Assembly (NCBI GenBank): GCA_009845425.1
Contig: VXZQ01000012.1
Location: forward strand, 393,214 to 457,213
From: Holophagales bacterium
GTDB taxonomy: Bacteria; Acidobacteriota; Thermoanaerobaculia; Multivoradales; Multivoraceae
Length of the DNA stretch: 64,000 nt
Direction: 5' to 3'
Below the pieces are notes generated by a model that saw only the letters and a program-made list of their open reading frames with translations, made no database searches and was not told where the DNA came from. A program made the position numbers and the translations under genes. The stretch's first letter is position 1, and the number at the start of each line of letters is the position of its first letter. Shown here one piece after another: positions 45,146 through 53,727 of this stretch.

Positions 45146-46069
45146 GTGCCCGTCGTATGGCTGGTCGAAGACGCTCGCGGCGGACCGGGGACGCAGGAAG
45201 TCCGCGCTTGCGGCCGGGCGCTCGGCGGGAACTGCCGGGTCGCCCGTCTGGATGAAGAGCGTGTGGGCCCCTATGCACCGGGACTCTACGCCGGAGCGCT
45301 TCGGGACCTGATCGCTCAGGGGGAGGGGGAGGGGGAGGACCCGACGGCGCCGATCGTCGTTGTCCTGCCGCACACCTACCAGTCGGCCGAGTACGCGCCG
45401 CGACTCGCGGTACGGCTCGGCGCCGCTTACATCCCCTCGGTCAGCGCCGCGGCGGTCGACGATGGCGGCCTCCGGTTTCGGCGATCCATCCTCCAAGCCA
45501 GGCTCCGGGCCGACGTCCGGCCGAAGACGCGAGCGGTCGTCGCCACGGTGCAGGTCGGCGCGTTCGGCGGTGCCGATCCGGCACCATCGCCGGCCGACGT
45601 CTTCGAGGTCGGTCGGCCGGCCGACATCGAACAGAACCAGGAGCGGGAGATCCTCGGTCGCCAGGCGGCGAGCGCCGGCGGCGTCGATCTGGCGAGCGCG
45701 GAGCGGATCGTGACCGCCGGCCGCGGGGTCGGCGGACCGGACGAGGTCTCGGTCGCCGCCGAGTTGGCCGCGGCACTGGACGCCGAACTCGGTGCGAGCC
45801 GGCCGGTGGTCGACAACGGCTGGTTGCCCCGCGAGCACCAGGTCGGCTCGAGTGGCCACATCGTCGCCCCCAACCTCTACGTCGCCCTCGGCGTATCCGG
45901 CTCGATCCAGCACGTGATGGGCATGAGCGGCTCTCGCATCATCGTCGCCATCAACAAGGACCCCGAGGCGCCGATCTTCAGCGTCGCCCACTACGGCATC
46001 GTCGCCGACCTCCACGACGTCGCGCCGGCGTTGACGCGCCTGTTGAAGGCGCGACGTCAGTCGGCGTAA
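45146..46069 (+). CDS. etfA: Electron transfer flavoprotein subunit alpha
   Basis: FAD-binding alpha subunit of ETF, 307 aa. The N-terminal half has the weakly conserved domain ending in '[20 protein letters not shown]'. The C-terminal FAD domain shows '[20 protein letters not shown]', '[17 protein letters not shown]', '[13 protein letters not shown]' and '[20 protein letters not shown]', all standard. GTG 45146 follows the etfB stop by 8 bases. No ETF-quinone oxidoreductase or acyl-CoA dehydrogenase gene is nearby. Confidence 0.95.
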   Translation: MPVVWLVEDARGGPGTQEVRACGRALGGNCRVARLDEERVGPYAPGLYAGALRDLIAQGEGEGEDPTAPIVVVLPHTYQSAEYAPRLAVRLGAAYIPSVSAAAVDDGGLRFRRSILQARLRADVRPKTRAVVATVQVGAFGGADPAPSPADVFEVGRPADIEQNQEREILGRQAASAGGVDLASAERIVTAGRGVGGPDEVSVAAELAAALDAELGASRPVVDNGWLPREHQVGSSGHIVAPNLYVALGVSGSIQHVMGMSGSRIIVAINKDPEAPIFSVAHYGIVADLHDVAPALTRLLKARRQSA

Positions 46070-46160
46070 CGGCCCCCGGCTGACTGGACGTCGTCAGACA
46101 GCGCGCCATCGGAAGCCCCGGACGGGTTGGCTGATCGGAGAAAGTGGGAAGAGGTCGCTG

Positions 46161-46985
46161 CTAGTCGAGCAGGCGGCGGAGTTCGAACAAGGCGAGCGAG
46201 GCTGCGACGGTGGCGTTCAGGGATTGGACGGCAGCGACAGTGGGAATGGAGAGGAGAAGGTCGGCACGCTCCAGGAGCGGGGCCGAAAGGCCTCTGCTCT
46301 CGCTGCCGACCGCCAGAATGAGCGCGTCGGTGGGGGAGAGGGGCAGGGGTTCGCCGTCGCTGGAGAACAGGGGGACGGAGGGCGGCGACTCTGGATTCGC
46401 GGAGTCGGGCGTCAGGGCCAGACAGCGGGCATCGGGAGGGAGTTGGTCCACGCCGACGTCGGTCCATAGCTGAATACGTAGCAGACTGCCGGCGGAGGCT
46501 CGGAGTGCTCGAGGGTGACTGGCCCGGGCGGTGCCCGGGGAGAGAAGCAGAGACGCGGCGCCGGCGGCTTCGGCTGATCGGGCCATGGCGCCGAGGTTGC
46601 CCGGATCCTGGATGCCGTCGGCGTAGAGATGAAGGCCGGGATCAAGCGGGGGGGCTGTGCTCTCGGCCGTCTTCCAGGTGCGAGGCGGTTCGGCGATGGC
46701 GGCGATTCCCTGGGGAGCGTCCGCGTCCGCCTGTTCGCGGAGACGTTCTGGGGCGATCGGGGCGGCACGGGTACCGGACTCGTGCTCGACACGGTCTACC
46801 AGTTCCGCGTGCCGTACGTGGAAGTCGGGGGTGACCAGTAGGTGCCGCACGGTGAGGCCGGCTTCGGCGGCGGCTGTTGCGAGGTGCGGGCCCTCGAGAA
46901 GGAGGAGATCCGCATTCCTGCGGCCGTAGCTGCTGCGCAGTCGACGAATCGTCCTGACCTGTGGGTTGCTCCGGCTGCGGATCAT
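46161..46985 (-). CDS. SpoU/TrmH-family RNA 2'-O-methyltransferase
   Basis: Trefoil-knot (SPOUT) RNA methyltransferase of 274 aa. An N-terminal substrate-binding domain of about 110 residues resembles the L30e-like SpoU_sub_bind fold ('LLLEGPHLATAAAEAGLTVR'). The SPOUT domain has motif 1 'DGIQDPGNLGAMARSAEAAG', motif 2 'ALILAVGSESRGLS' and motif 3 'PTVAAVQSLNATVAASLALF'. It modifies a ribose in rRNA or tRNA; the site cannot be told from sequence (RlmB/TsnR-like). The 91-base gap to etfA (convergent) holds no clear terminator. A TAACAT hexamer lies 10 bases before its ATG. Confidence 0.92.
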   Translation of the reverse strand: MIRSRSNPQVRTIRRLRSSYGRRNADLLLLEGPHLATAAAEAGLTVRHLLVTPDFHVRHAELVDRVEHESGTRAAPIAPERLREQADADAPQGIAAIAEPPRTWKTAESTAPPLDPGLHLYADGIQDPGNLGAMARSAEAAGAASLLLSPGTARASHPRALRASAGSLLRIQLWTDVGVDQLPPDARCLALTPDSANPESPPSVPLFSSDGEPLPLSPTDALILAVGSESRGLSAPLLERADLLLSIPTVAAVQSLNATVAASLALFELRRLLD

Positions 46986-47061
46986 GACGCTGGCGATGTT
47001 ATGGACCGCTGCCGGCTCGCGTGGGAATTCTCCGGACGGTGGATCTTGCCGTGGAACTTGC

Positions 47062-47067
47062 TAGTGT
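47062..47067 (+). promoter_or_regulatory. -10-like element adjacent to the metK start
   Basis: TAGTGT ends 9 bases before the metK ATG; there is no Shine-Dalgarno sequence. The 91-base divergent gap shows no SAM riboswitch-like pairing that I can recognise. Confidence 0.35.
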
Positions 47068-47076
47068 TCGCGGCCC

Positions 47077-48243
<1,167 letters not shown>

Positions 48244-48253
48244 CCGGGCGGCC

Positions 48254-50704
48254 CTAGGTCCGCACGCCGAGGAAGAGGTAGAGCGCCAGCGTCGCGAACA
48301 GGGCGTTGGGGCTCCAGGCGGCGATCAGCGGCGGCAGGGCCTCGGACTGGCCCAGGGTGGTGAAGACGCTGATCACGGTGTAGTACACGATCCCCACGAC
48401 GATGGAGATGCCAATGCCGTAGAGCGCGCCCTGGCGACCCAGGCGAAACGCAAAGGGCAGCGCCACCAGCGCCATCACCAGGCTGACGACAGGCATGGCG
48501 GTCTTGTTGTGGAGTTGCATCTCCAGGTCCGGCACGTCGGTTCCCGCCGCCACGAGTTCGTCGATGTGGCGGCGGAGTTCGATGCGGTTCATCTGCTCGG
48601 CGTACTTCACCTCGGTGTTGAAGAACTCCGGCTCTTCCGGCAGGTCGACTGGCTGCGGACCGGCGAATCGCTGACTGCTGGTGATCGTGAGGCCATCGAA
48701 CTCCCGAATCCATGCGTCTACTAGCTCCCAGCGGCCCTCGCCGTCGCCCGGGACGTACCGGGCAGCCGCCGCATAGAGACGCCGCGTCAGCCGGTGTCGC
48801 GCGTCGAACCGGAACACCTGGAGCCGCTGCAGCGTGGCTCGGTCGGCGTCGTAGTGCCGGTAGTTGTAGATGTAGCCGCCGCCGTCCTCTTCCAGGGCGA
48901 AGCGCCACTGGCGGTCCGCCCGGTGGTAGCTCTTGACGGGGCCGGCATTCCCCCGAATCCGATCCCTCAGTTCGACGACCTTCGCGTTCGAAGCCGGCAA
49001 CACAGAGTTCTCCAGCGCGGCGCTCAGGAGGGCGACGCCGACCGCCGCGAGCAGCGCCGGCACTGCAAGTCGGAACAGGCTGAAGCCAAGCGCCTTGGCG
49101 GCGACGACTTCGTTCCGTTGCGACAGCAGGCCAAAGGTGACGAGCGTCGTGACCAGAACGAGGACTGGCGCGTTGTCGTAGAAGACCTGAAGGGAGAGGT
49201 ATGGGTAGTACTCGAAGAAGACGCTGGAAGGAACCTCGTTCCGGAGCATCTCGTCGACGAGCTGAGTGAAGTCGGAAACGATGAAGACGGCCAGGGCGGC
49301 GACGATCGTGACGGCAAGCACCCGGACGAAGACGCCGAAGATGTAGCGGTCCAGAACTCCGGGAAAGCGGAAGCTCGGCGGTTCCATCCGGACCTTCACG
49401 CGTGCGCGGGTGGGGGAGGAGGGCAGCGACTGCGGCTGGGCGAGAGCCAGCCGGTGCTCGAGCGCGCGCCGCCTGCGTCCCCGGAGTTCCCGCAGGCGCC
49501 CGAGCCGGACGAGGCGCCGCCACAGGTGATCCCGCGTGAACCGGTCGACGGCGCTGATCATGAGGCTCTTGTCGCGGTTGCGGCGCCACAACAGGAAGGT
49601 GCCGAGGACGCACAGAATGATGTTGGGCGCCCACATGGCCAGCCAGGGCGGCAGTTGGCCGCTCGCAGCCGCCTCCTCGCCGTTCCCCAGCAGGACGTAG
49701 TAGAAGAGGAAGATCCCGACCGAAACCAGAAAACCGGATGAGCGCCCGCCGCGCCGGTTCCGGAAGCCGAGCGGGATGCCGTAAAGCCCGAACACCAGGC
49801 AGGCCGCCGGTATGGCGAACTTCTTGTGGATCTCCACCAACGCCCTGTTCCGCTCGGACTCCGTCCTCCCAGGCTCCCCGGTCCGCTCGAAGAGCTCGGT
49901 GAGGGTCATGGAGCGCACGTCCTTTGCCAGGACCAGGCGCTCCTCGTGCCGGAAGAGGCCGTCCTCGAGCGCGATGTTGGCGTCCCTGAGTCGCTGGAGA
50001 CGGTAGGCGCCGGGGTTGTTCGTGTCCACCTCGTGTACATCGGCGACACCGAAGCGCAGGACCGCCTGCCCGGTGGCCTGGTTCAGGTTGATCTGTCCGG
50101 TTTCGCCCACGATCACCTGCTGTTCGGGTCCGGGCACCGCATCGGCGAGGAAGACGCCTTGCCACCCGTCCTCGTTCTCGGGCGCCTCGAAGACGTAGAG
50201 AACCCGGTCCTGAAGCTGGTCGTAGAACACCTTGGGCTTCACCTGCTGGCTGACGTTCCGGGTCAGGATCGAGAGTTGCAGTTCGCTGACCGCCTTGTTG
50301 CCCGCGGGAAGCGTGACTGTCGTCAGGTACCCCGTGACACCGGCCAGCACCAGGCTCATGAGCAGGATTGGCCGGTAGATGGCCCACAAGCTGATGCCCG
50401 AGGCCCTCATCGCCACGAGTTCGCTGTCCGCGGCCAGACGGCCGATCGCGATGAGAATCGCGAACAGGAAGGCCATCGGGATGGTGAGGACGACGATGTG
50501 CGGCAGGCTGTAAGCCAGCAACTGCAGCGCGACTGCGGCCTCCACGTTGCGCCCGATGATCATCTCCGCGTACTGGAAGAGCTCCTGCATCAGGGCCAGG
50601 AACGTGAACACCAGGAGCCCGAGGACGAGCGGGCCCGTGGTTTCGCGGAAGATGTAGCGGTCGAGGAGTCGGTACATCGCGGTTTCGCCGCCATTCTGAC
50701 TCAT
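48254..50704 (-). CDS. Fused LPS-export permeases LptF-LptG
   Basis: 816-aa inner-membrane protein containing two complete LptF/LptG-type permeases in tandem; each is normally a separate protein of about 360 aa. Module 1 (about 12-375) opens 'LLDRYIFRETTGPLVLGLLV' and module 2 (about 450-816) opens 'VLDRYIFGVFVRVLAV'. Each has about six helices and a periplasmic beta-jellyroll between helices 3 and 4, and each ends with the matching 'RRNRDKSL' / 'AFRLGRQGALYG' type TM4-5 block. A basic linker of about 70 residues ('RLRELRGRRRRALEHRLAL') joins them. With LptB this would form the complete extractor in one permease chain. The ATG has GGAGG only three bases upstream; an internal ATG at 50677 is an alternative. 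The dif-like site lies just upstream. Confidence 0.92.
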   Translation of the reverse strand: MSQNGGETAMYRLLDRYIFRETTGPLVLGLLVFTFLALMQELFQYAEMIIGRNVEAAVALQLLAYSLPHIVVLTIPMAFLFAILIAIGRLAADSELVAMRASGISLWAIYRPILLMSLVLAGVTGYLTTVTLPAGNKAVSELQLSILTRNVSQQVKPKVFYDQLQDRVLYVFEAPENEDGWQGVFLADAVPGPEQQVIVGETGQINLNQATGQAVLRFGVADVHEVDTNNPGAYRLQRLRDANIALEDGLFRHEERLVLAKDVRSMTLTELFERTGEPGRTESERNRALVEIHKKFAIPAACLVFGLYGIPLGFRNRRGGRSSGFLVSVGIFLFYYVLLGNGEEAAASGQLPPWLAMWAPNIILCVLGTFLLWRRNRDKSLMISAVDRFTRDHLWRRLVRLGRLRELRGRRRRALEHRLALAQPQSLPSSPTRARVKVRMEPPSFRFPGVLDRYIFGVFVRVLAVTIVAALAVFIVSDFTQLVDEMLRNEVPSSVFFEYYPYLSLQVFYDNAPVLVLVTTLVTFGLLSQRNEVVAAKALGFSLFRLAVPALLAAVGVALLSAALENSVLPASNAKVVELRDRIRGNAGPVKSYHRADRQWRFALEEDGGGYIYNYRHYDADRATLQRLQVFRFDARHRLTRRLYAAAARYVPGDGEGRWELVDAWIREFDGLTITSSQRFAGPQPVDLPEEPEFFNTEVKYAEQMNRIELRRHIDELVAAGTDVPDLEMQLHNKTAMPVVSLVMALVALPFAFRLGRQGALYGIGISIVVGIVYYTVISVFTTLGQSEALPPLIAAWSPNALFATLALYLFLGVRT

Positions 50705-50732
50705 CGGCCTCCGCGGGCGGTCGTACTGTTGA

Positions 50733-50760
50733 AGTTTACATAATGGACATTATCAGACTT
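50733..50760 (-). other. Candidate chromosomal dif site (XerC/XerD recombination site)
   Basis: A 28-bp 11-6-11 site, A+T-rich in very G+C-rich surroundings. Read on the - strand: left (XerC) arm AAGTCTGATAA, centre TGTCCA, right (XerD) arm TTATGTAAACT. From memory of published sites, the right arm is identical to that of Bacillus subtilis dif, and the core ATAATGTnnATTATGT equals the E. coli dif core except at the two n positions. It lies in the 114-base gap between lptF-lptG and the parB-like gene, and overlaps no coding sequence. Confidence 0.82.
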
Positions 50761-50818
50761 GTGCGACGCACCGACGCTGCGCCTGCCGTCACGAGCCGGA
50801 GCTCCGCACGCCGAGCCG

Positions 50819-51721
50819 CTACGGTGCCGCCGCCTCGTCCCGGCTGCGACGAAGTTCCGCCAGCAGTTCCTCAAGAGCAAAGATGAGGTCTTGCTCTTCG
50901 ACAACTTCCTGCCTGAAACTGACCGAGACGCTGAACCGGTCATCCACGGACCGGAACCGGAACACGTGGGGTTTGCCGGTGTCACCCGCCTCAACCGCCG
51001 GGGGCTCCTCGCGCTCGTCCGTGATGGACCGCCGCTTCCGGATCTCGGCGCGGACCTCCGCGCGCGTTAGTCCGAACTCCGCGATGCGCTCCAGCATGCG
51101 GATCATGGACGCCTCCGTGCCCAGCTTCATCACTTCGAGCAGGATGGACTTGGTTGACGCCACGCCGAGCGCTATCGCGGTTTCGCGCGCGGTCCTGGGC
51201 ATGCGCAGGAGCCCGAGAGACTCAGTCACGCTGACCCGGGACCGGCCCACCGCGGTGGCGACGCGATCGTGTGTGTAACCGTGACGTTCGACCAGCGTTC
51301 GCAGGCCCTCTGCCTCCTCGAACGGCGTCAGATCGGCGCGCTGGAGGTTCTCGACGAGGGCGATCTCGAGGGCGTCCCGTGCCGAGACGTCCATCTCGAT
51401 CAAGGGAATTTCCCCGAGTCCAGCCCGCCGCGCGGCGCGGAAACGGCGCTCACCGGAAATGATCCGGTACGTGCGCTGCGTCGTCGTCCCGTCCGGACCA
51501 ACCCGGTTGACCGGGCGCGCCAGGATGGGCTCCAGTACGCCTCTGGCGCGAATCGAGGCGGTCAGGCCGTCGAGACTTCCAAATTCACGGCGAGGTTGAT
51601 CCGGATCGGGCTCGATACTGGCCAGAGGCACCATTCGGCCGACGGTGCGTCCGGCGGAACGACGGACTCCCCCGAAGGTCTGTGCGCTGCCCTCTCCGGT
51701 CTCGCCTTCCGTCGTCGGCAT
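50819..51721 (-). CDS. ParB/Noc/Spo0J-family DNA-binding protein, orphan
   Basis: 300-aa ParB-like CTPase clamp protein. The N-terminal domain has the entry motif 'SIEPDPDQPRREF', box II 'ISGERRFRAARRAGL' and 'ALVENLQRADLTPFEEAEG', the nucleotide- and parS-contact elements. A helix-turn-helix follows ('YTHDRVATAVGRSRVSVTES'), then a variable C-terminal part ending in acidic helices. The C-terminal dimerisation domain differs from classic Spo0J. No parA lies beside it, unlike the ori-proximal parAB pair. It is third in a miaB-bfn-parB run (7 bases after bfn) and ends 59 bases from the dif-like site. Its role could be terminus-region organisation or nucleoid occlusion; this is inference. Confidence 0.88.
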   Translation of the reverse strand: MPTTEGETGEGSAQTFGGVRRSAGRTVGRMVPLASIEPDPDQPRREFGSLDGLTASIRARGVLEPILARPVNRVGPDGTTTQRTYRIISGERRFRAARRAGLGEIPLIEMDVSARDALEIALVENLQRADLTPFEEAEGLRTLVERHGYTHDRVATAVGRSRVSVTESLGLLRMPRTARETAIALGVASTKSILLEVMKLGTEASMIRMLERIAEFGLTRAEVRAEIRKRRSITDEREEPPAVEAGDTGKPHVFRFRSVDDRFSVSVSFRQEVVEEQDLIFALEELLAELRRSRDEAAAP

Positions 51722-51728
51722 CGGCCGG

Positions 51729-52322
51729 CTACATCTCGTACTTTCCCAACGTCTTCGGGTCGAGCTCCTCCAGCCACTTCTTCATCTTCTTCTCGTCCGT
51801 TCCCACTACGGGGGCTTCGCCGCCGCCATCGCCATCCGCCTGGTCGGACTGCCTGACGCGGGCGAGATCGGCCACCGATTGCCGAACGAAGAGCGGCGCG
51901 CCGGCGCGCAGAGCGAGGGCGATGGCGTCGCTGGGTCTCGCGTCCAGAAGGCGGTGCTCACCGTTGCGCTCGACAAGCTCGACCACCGCCAGGAACGTGT
52001 TTCCTTCGATCGCCCTGACGACCACTTCGATGACCTCGGCCCCCACCAGGTCGAGGGCGTTCTTCAGCAGGTCGTGGGTCATCGGTCGACCGGGATCCCT
52101 GCCCTCGATCGCAAGCTGGATGGCGCCCGCCTCGAAGATGCCGATCCAGATCGGAACGACCGAACTCTCTTCCGGGTCGCGTTCGTGCAGCCTCAGGATC
52201 ACGATCGGCTGATTGGAGTTCGGCTCCATCATCAGGCCGTGGACCTCGGCCGGGATCTTTCGATCCTCGGATTCCTCCCGGGTCGACCGGGCCTTGACCT
52301 CGTCCGCCGTCATCGCGGTCAT
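51729..52322 (-). CDS. Bifunctional nuclease family protein (BFN, DUF151)
   Basis: 197-aa protein of the DUF151 fold found in Acidobacteriota, Aquificota and plants (BFN). The core is 'VHGLMMEPNSNQPIVILRLH', 'VVPIWIGIFEAGAIQLAIEG', 'MTHDLLKNALDLVGAEVIEV' and 'RPSDAIALALRAGAPLFVRQ'. Family members have been reported to cleave RNA and single-stranded DNA, though activity varies. The C-terminal 45 residues are charged and not conserved. ATG overlaps the miaB stop (ATGA), so the two are translationally coupled. Confidence 0.92.
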   Translation of the reverse strand: MTAMTADEVKARSTREESEDRKIPAEVHGLMMEPNSNQPIVILRLHERDPEESSVVPIWIGIFEAGAIQLAIEGRDPGRPMTHDLLKNALDLVGAEVIEVVVRAIEGNTFLAVVELVERNGEHRLLDARPSDAIALALRAGAPLFVRQSVADLARVRQSDQADGDGGGEAPVVGTDEKKMKKWLEELDPKTLGKYEM

Positions 52323-53665
52323 CCTACGCCACGGTCGAGAAGTTCGCCCATCAGGGAGTGGTCGTAGGCCTGAAGGGTCCTGACCCGTACCAGCGAGCCC
52401 GCTTCCACGGGCCGCTCGGAAGCGGGAAAGTGGACGATCCGGTGACAGTCTGTGCGTCCCGACTGATGTCCGGCACGCCGGCTCCAGCCCGTGACGAGGA
52501 GGTCGAACTCCGAGCCCACCAGTTCCTCATTCAGCGCGCGCTGGATCGCGGACTGGGTCTTGAAGACACTCTGCAGCCGCTGGTCGGCAACCTCGCGGGG
52601 CACTTCGTCCGACGCCGGCAGCCGGATCGCCGCCGTGTTCGGTCTGGGGCTGTACTTGAACGCGAACACCGTCGCGAAACGCACGGTCTCAACCAGCTCC
52701 AGGGTGCGCTGGAAGTCCTCCTCCGACTCGCCCGGGAAACCGACGATCAGGTCCGTGGACAGCGCAAGCCCGCTGCGTGCCGCCCGCAGCCGATCCACTA
52801 GTCCAAGATAGTCCTCTACCGTGTATCCCCTGCCCATCCGGCGCAGCACGCGGTTCGATCCCGACTGAACCGGCAGGTGAAGGTACGGCGAGATGTTCGC
52901 GTGACGTGCAACGGCGCGGATCATCCCGTCGCTGAAGTCACGCGGATAGGAAGTCACGAAGCGCAGGCGCTTCAGGCCCGGCAGGACGGCGGCGGCGTTC
53001 AGCAGGTCGGCGAAGTCCAGGTCGCGGCCGCTGCCGAGCGGTGGCGCCGGCTCGCGCCAGTGGTTCACCGTCTGGCCCAGGAGTTCGATCTCGAGAAAGC
53101 CGTACTCCAGCAGGTGCTCGATCTCGCGGAGGATGTCCGCCATCGGCCGGCAGCGCTCCGGTCCCCGGGTGTTCGGGACGACGCAGAAGGTGCAGCGTTT
53201 GTTGCAACCCTCGATGATCGTGACCATGCCCTTGTGGGCGGTGTCGCGGCTGATCGCCTCGAAGTCGTACGGGCGTTCTTCCGGAAAGCCCACCGCCAGT
53301 ACGCGCTCGCCGTCGCGGCTGCGGGCGAGGATCGAACCAAGCTCCCCCACCCGACCGGTGCCGACGACGAAGTCGAGATCGGGAATCCGGCGCAGCGCTT
53401 CCTCGCCCTCCTGTTGAGCGACGCAGCCGCAGAATCCGATCCTCAGGCTCTCGCGGTCGCGTTTGAGCAGCCGGTACTCCCCCAGCCGGGAGTACGCCTT
53501 CTGAGCGGCCTTCTCGCGAACCGAACAGGAGTTCAGGAGGATCAGGTCTGCCTCCTGTAGCGCACGCGTCGGCAGCAGGCCCTGCTGCATCAACTGGCCG
53601 GCCATGCGCTGGCTGTCCAGTTCGTTCATCTGGCAGCCCCACGTCTCGATGTAGAAGCGTTCCAC
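52319..53665 (-). CDS. miaB: tRNA-2-methylthio-N6-dimethylallyladenosine synthase MiaB
   Basis: Radical-SAM methylthiotransferase acting on i6A37 of tRNAs that read UNN codons, 448 aa. GTG 53665 is chosen because the protein then begins 'VERFYIETWGCQMNELDSQR', as in the family, and a TAGTCT lies 7 bases upstream. The N-terminal UPF0004 cluster uses Cys about 11, 'LNSCSV' and 'FCGCVAQQ'; the radical-SAM cluster is 'GCNKRCTFCVVPNTRG'. A TRAM domain closes the protein ('AGSLVRVRTLQAYDHSLMGE'). The paralogues MtaB and RimO are less likely given the N-terminal wording. Confidence 0.95.
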   Translation of the reverse strand: MERFYIETWGCQMNELDSQRMAGQLMQQGLLPTRALQEADLILLNSCSVREKAAQKAYSRLGEYRLLKRDRESLRIGFCGCVAQQEGEEALRRIPDLDFVVGTGRVGELGSILARSRDGERVLAVGFPEERPYDFEAISRDTAHKGMVTIIEGCNKRCTFCVVPNTRGPERCRPMADILREIEHLLEYGFLEIELLGQTVNHWREPAPPLGSGRDLDFADLLNAAAVLPGLKRLRFVTSYPRDFSDGMIRAVARHANISPYLHLPVQSGSNRVLRRMGRGYTVEDYLGLVDRLRAARSGLALSTDLIVGFPGESEEDFQRTLELVETVRFATVFAFKYSPRPNTAAIRLPASDEVPREVADQRLQSVFKTQSAIQRALNEELVGSEFDLLVTGWSRRAGHQSGRTDCHRIVHFPASERPVEAGSLVRVRTLQAYDHSLMGELLDRGVG

Positions 53666-53672
53666 GACGCGG

Positions 53673-53678
53673 AGACTA
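53673..53678 (-). promoter_or_regulatory. -10-like element adjacent to the miaB start
   Basis: TAGTCT on the - strand ends 7 bases before the GTG at 53665, in the 62-base gap after the EI gene. No Shine-Dalgarno sequence is seen. This is the same arrangement as at several other operon-first genes in the window. Confidence 0.4.
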
Positions 53679-53727
53679 CTACCCAGCGACCGGAAGGCGG
53701 TGGGCCGACGGCACCGAACGCATGGTG

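Noticed and set aside
46070..46160. Terminator between etfA and the SpoU-type gene
   Set aside because: Only a 5-bp imperfect stem with an 8-base loop is present, no stronger than expected by chance in this composition.
46986..47076. SAM riboswitch upstream of metK
   Set aside because: I could not find the P1-P3 helices or pseudoknot of any SAM class in the 91-base gap, and the -10-like element lies only 9 bases from the ATG, leaving no leader.
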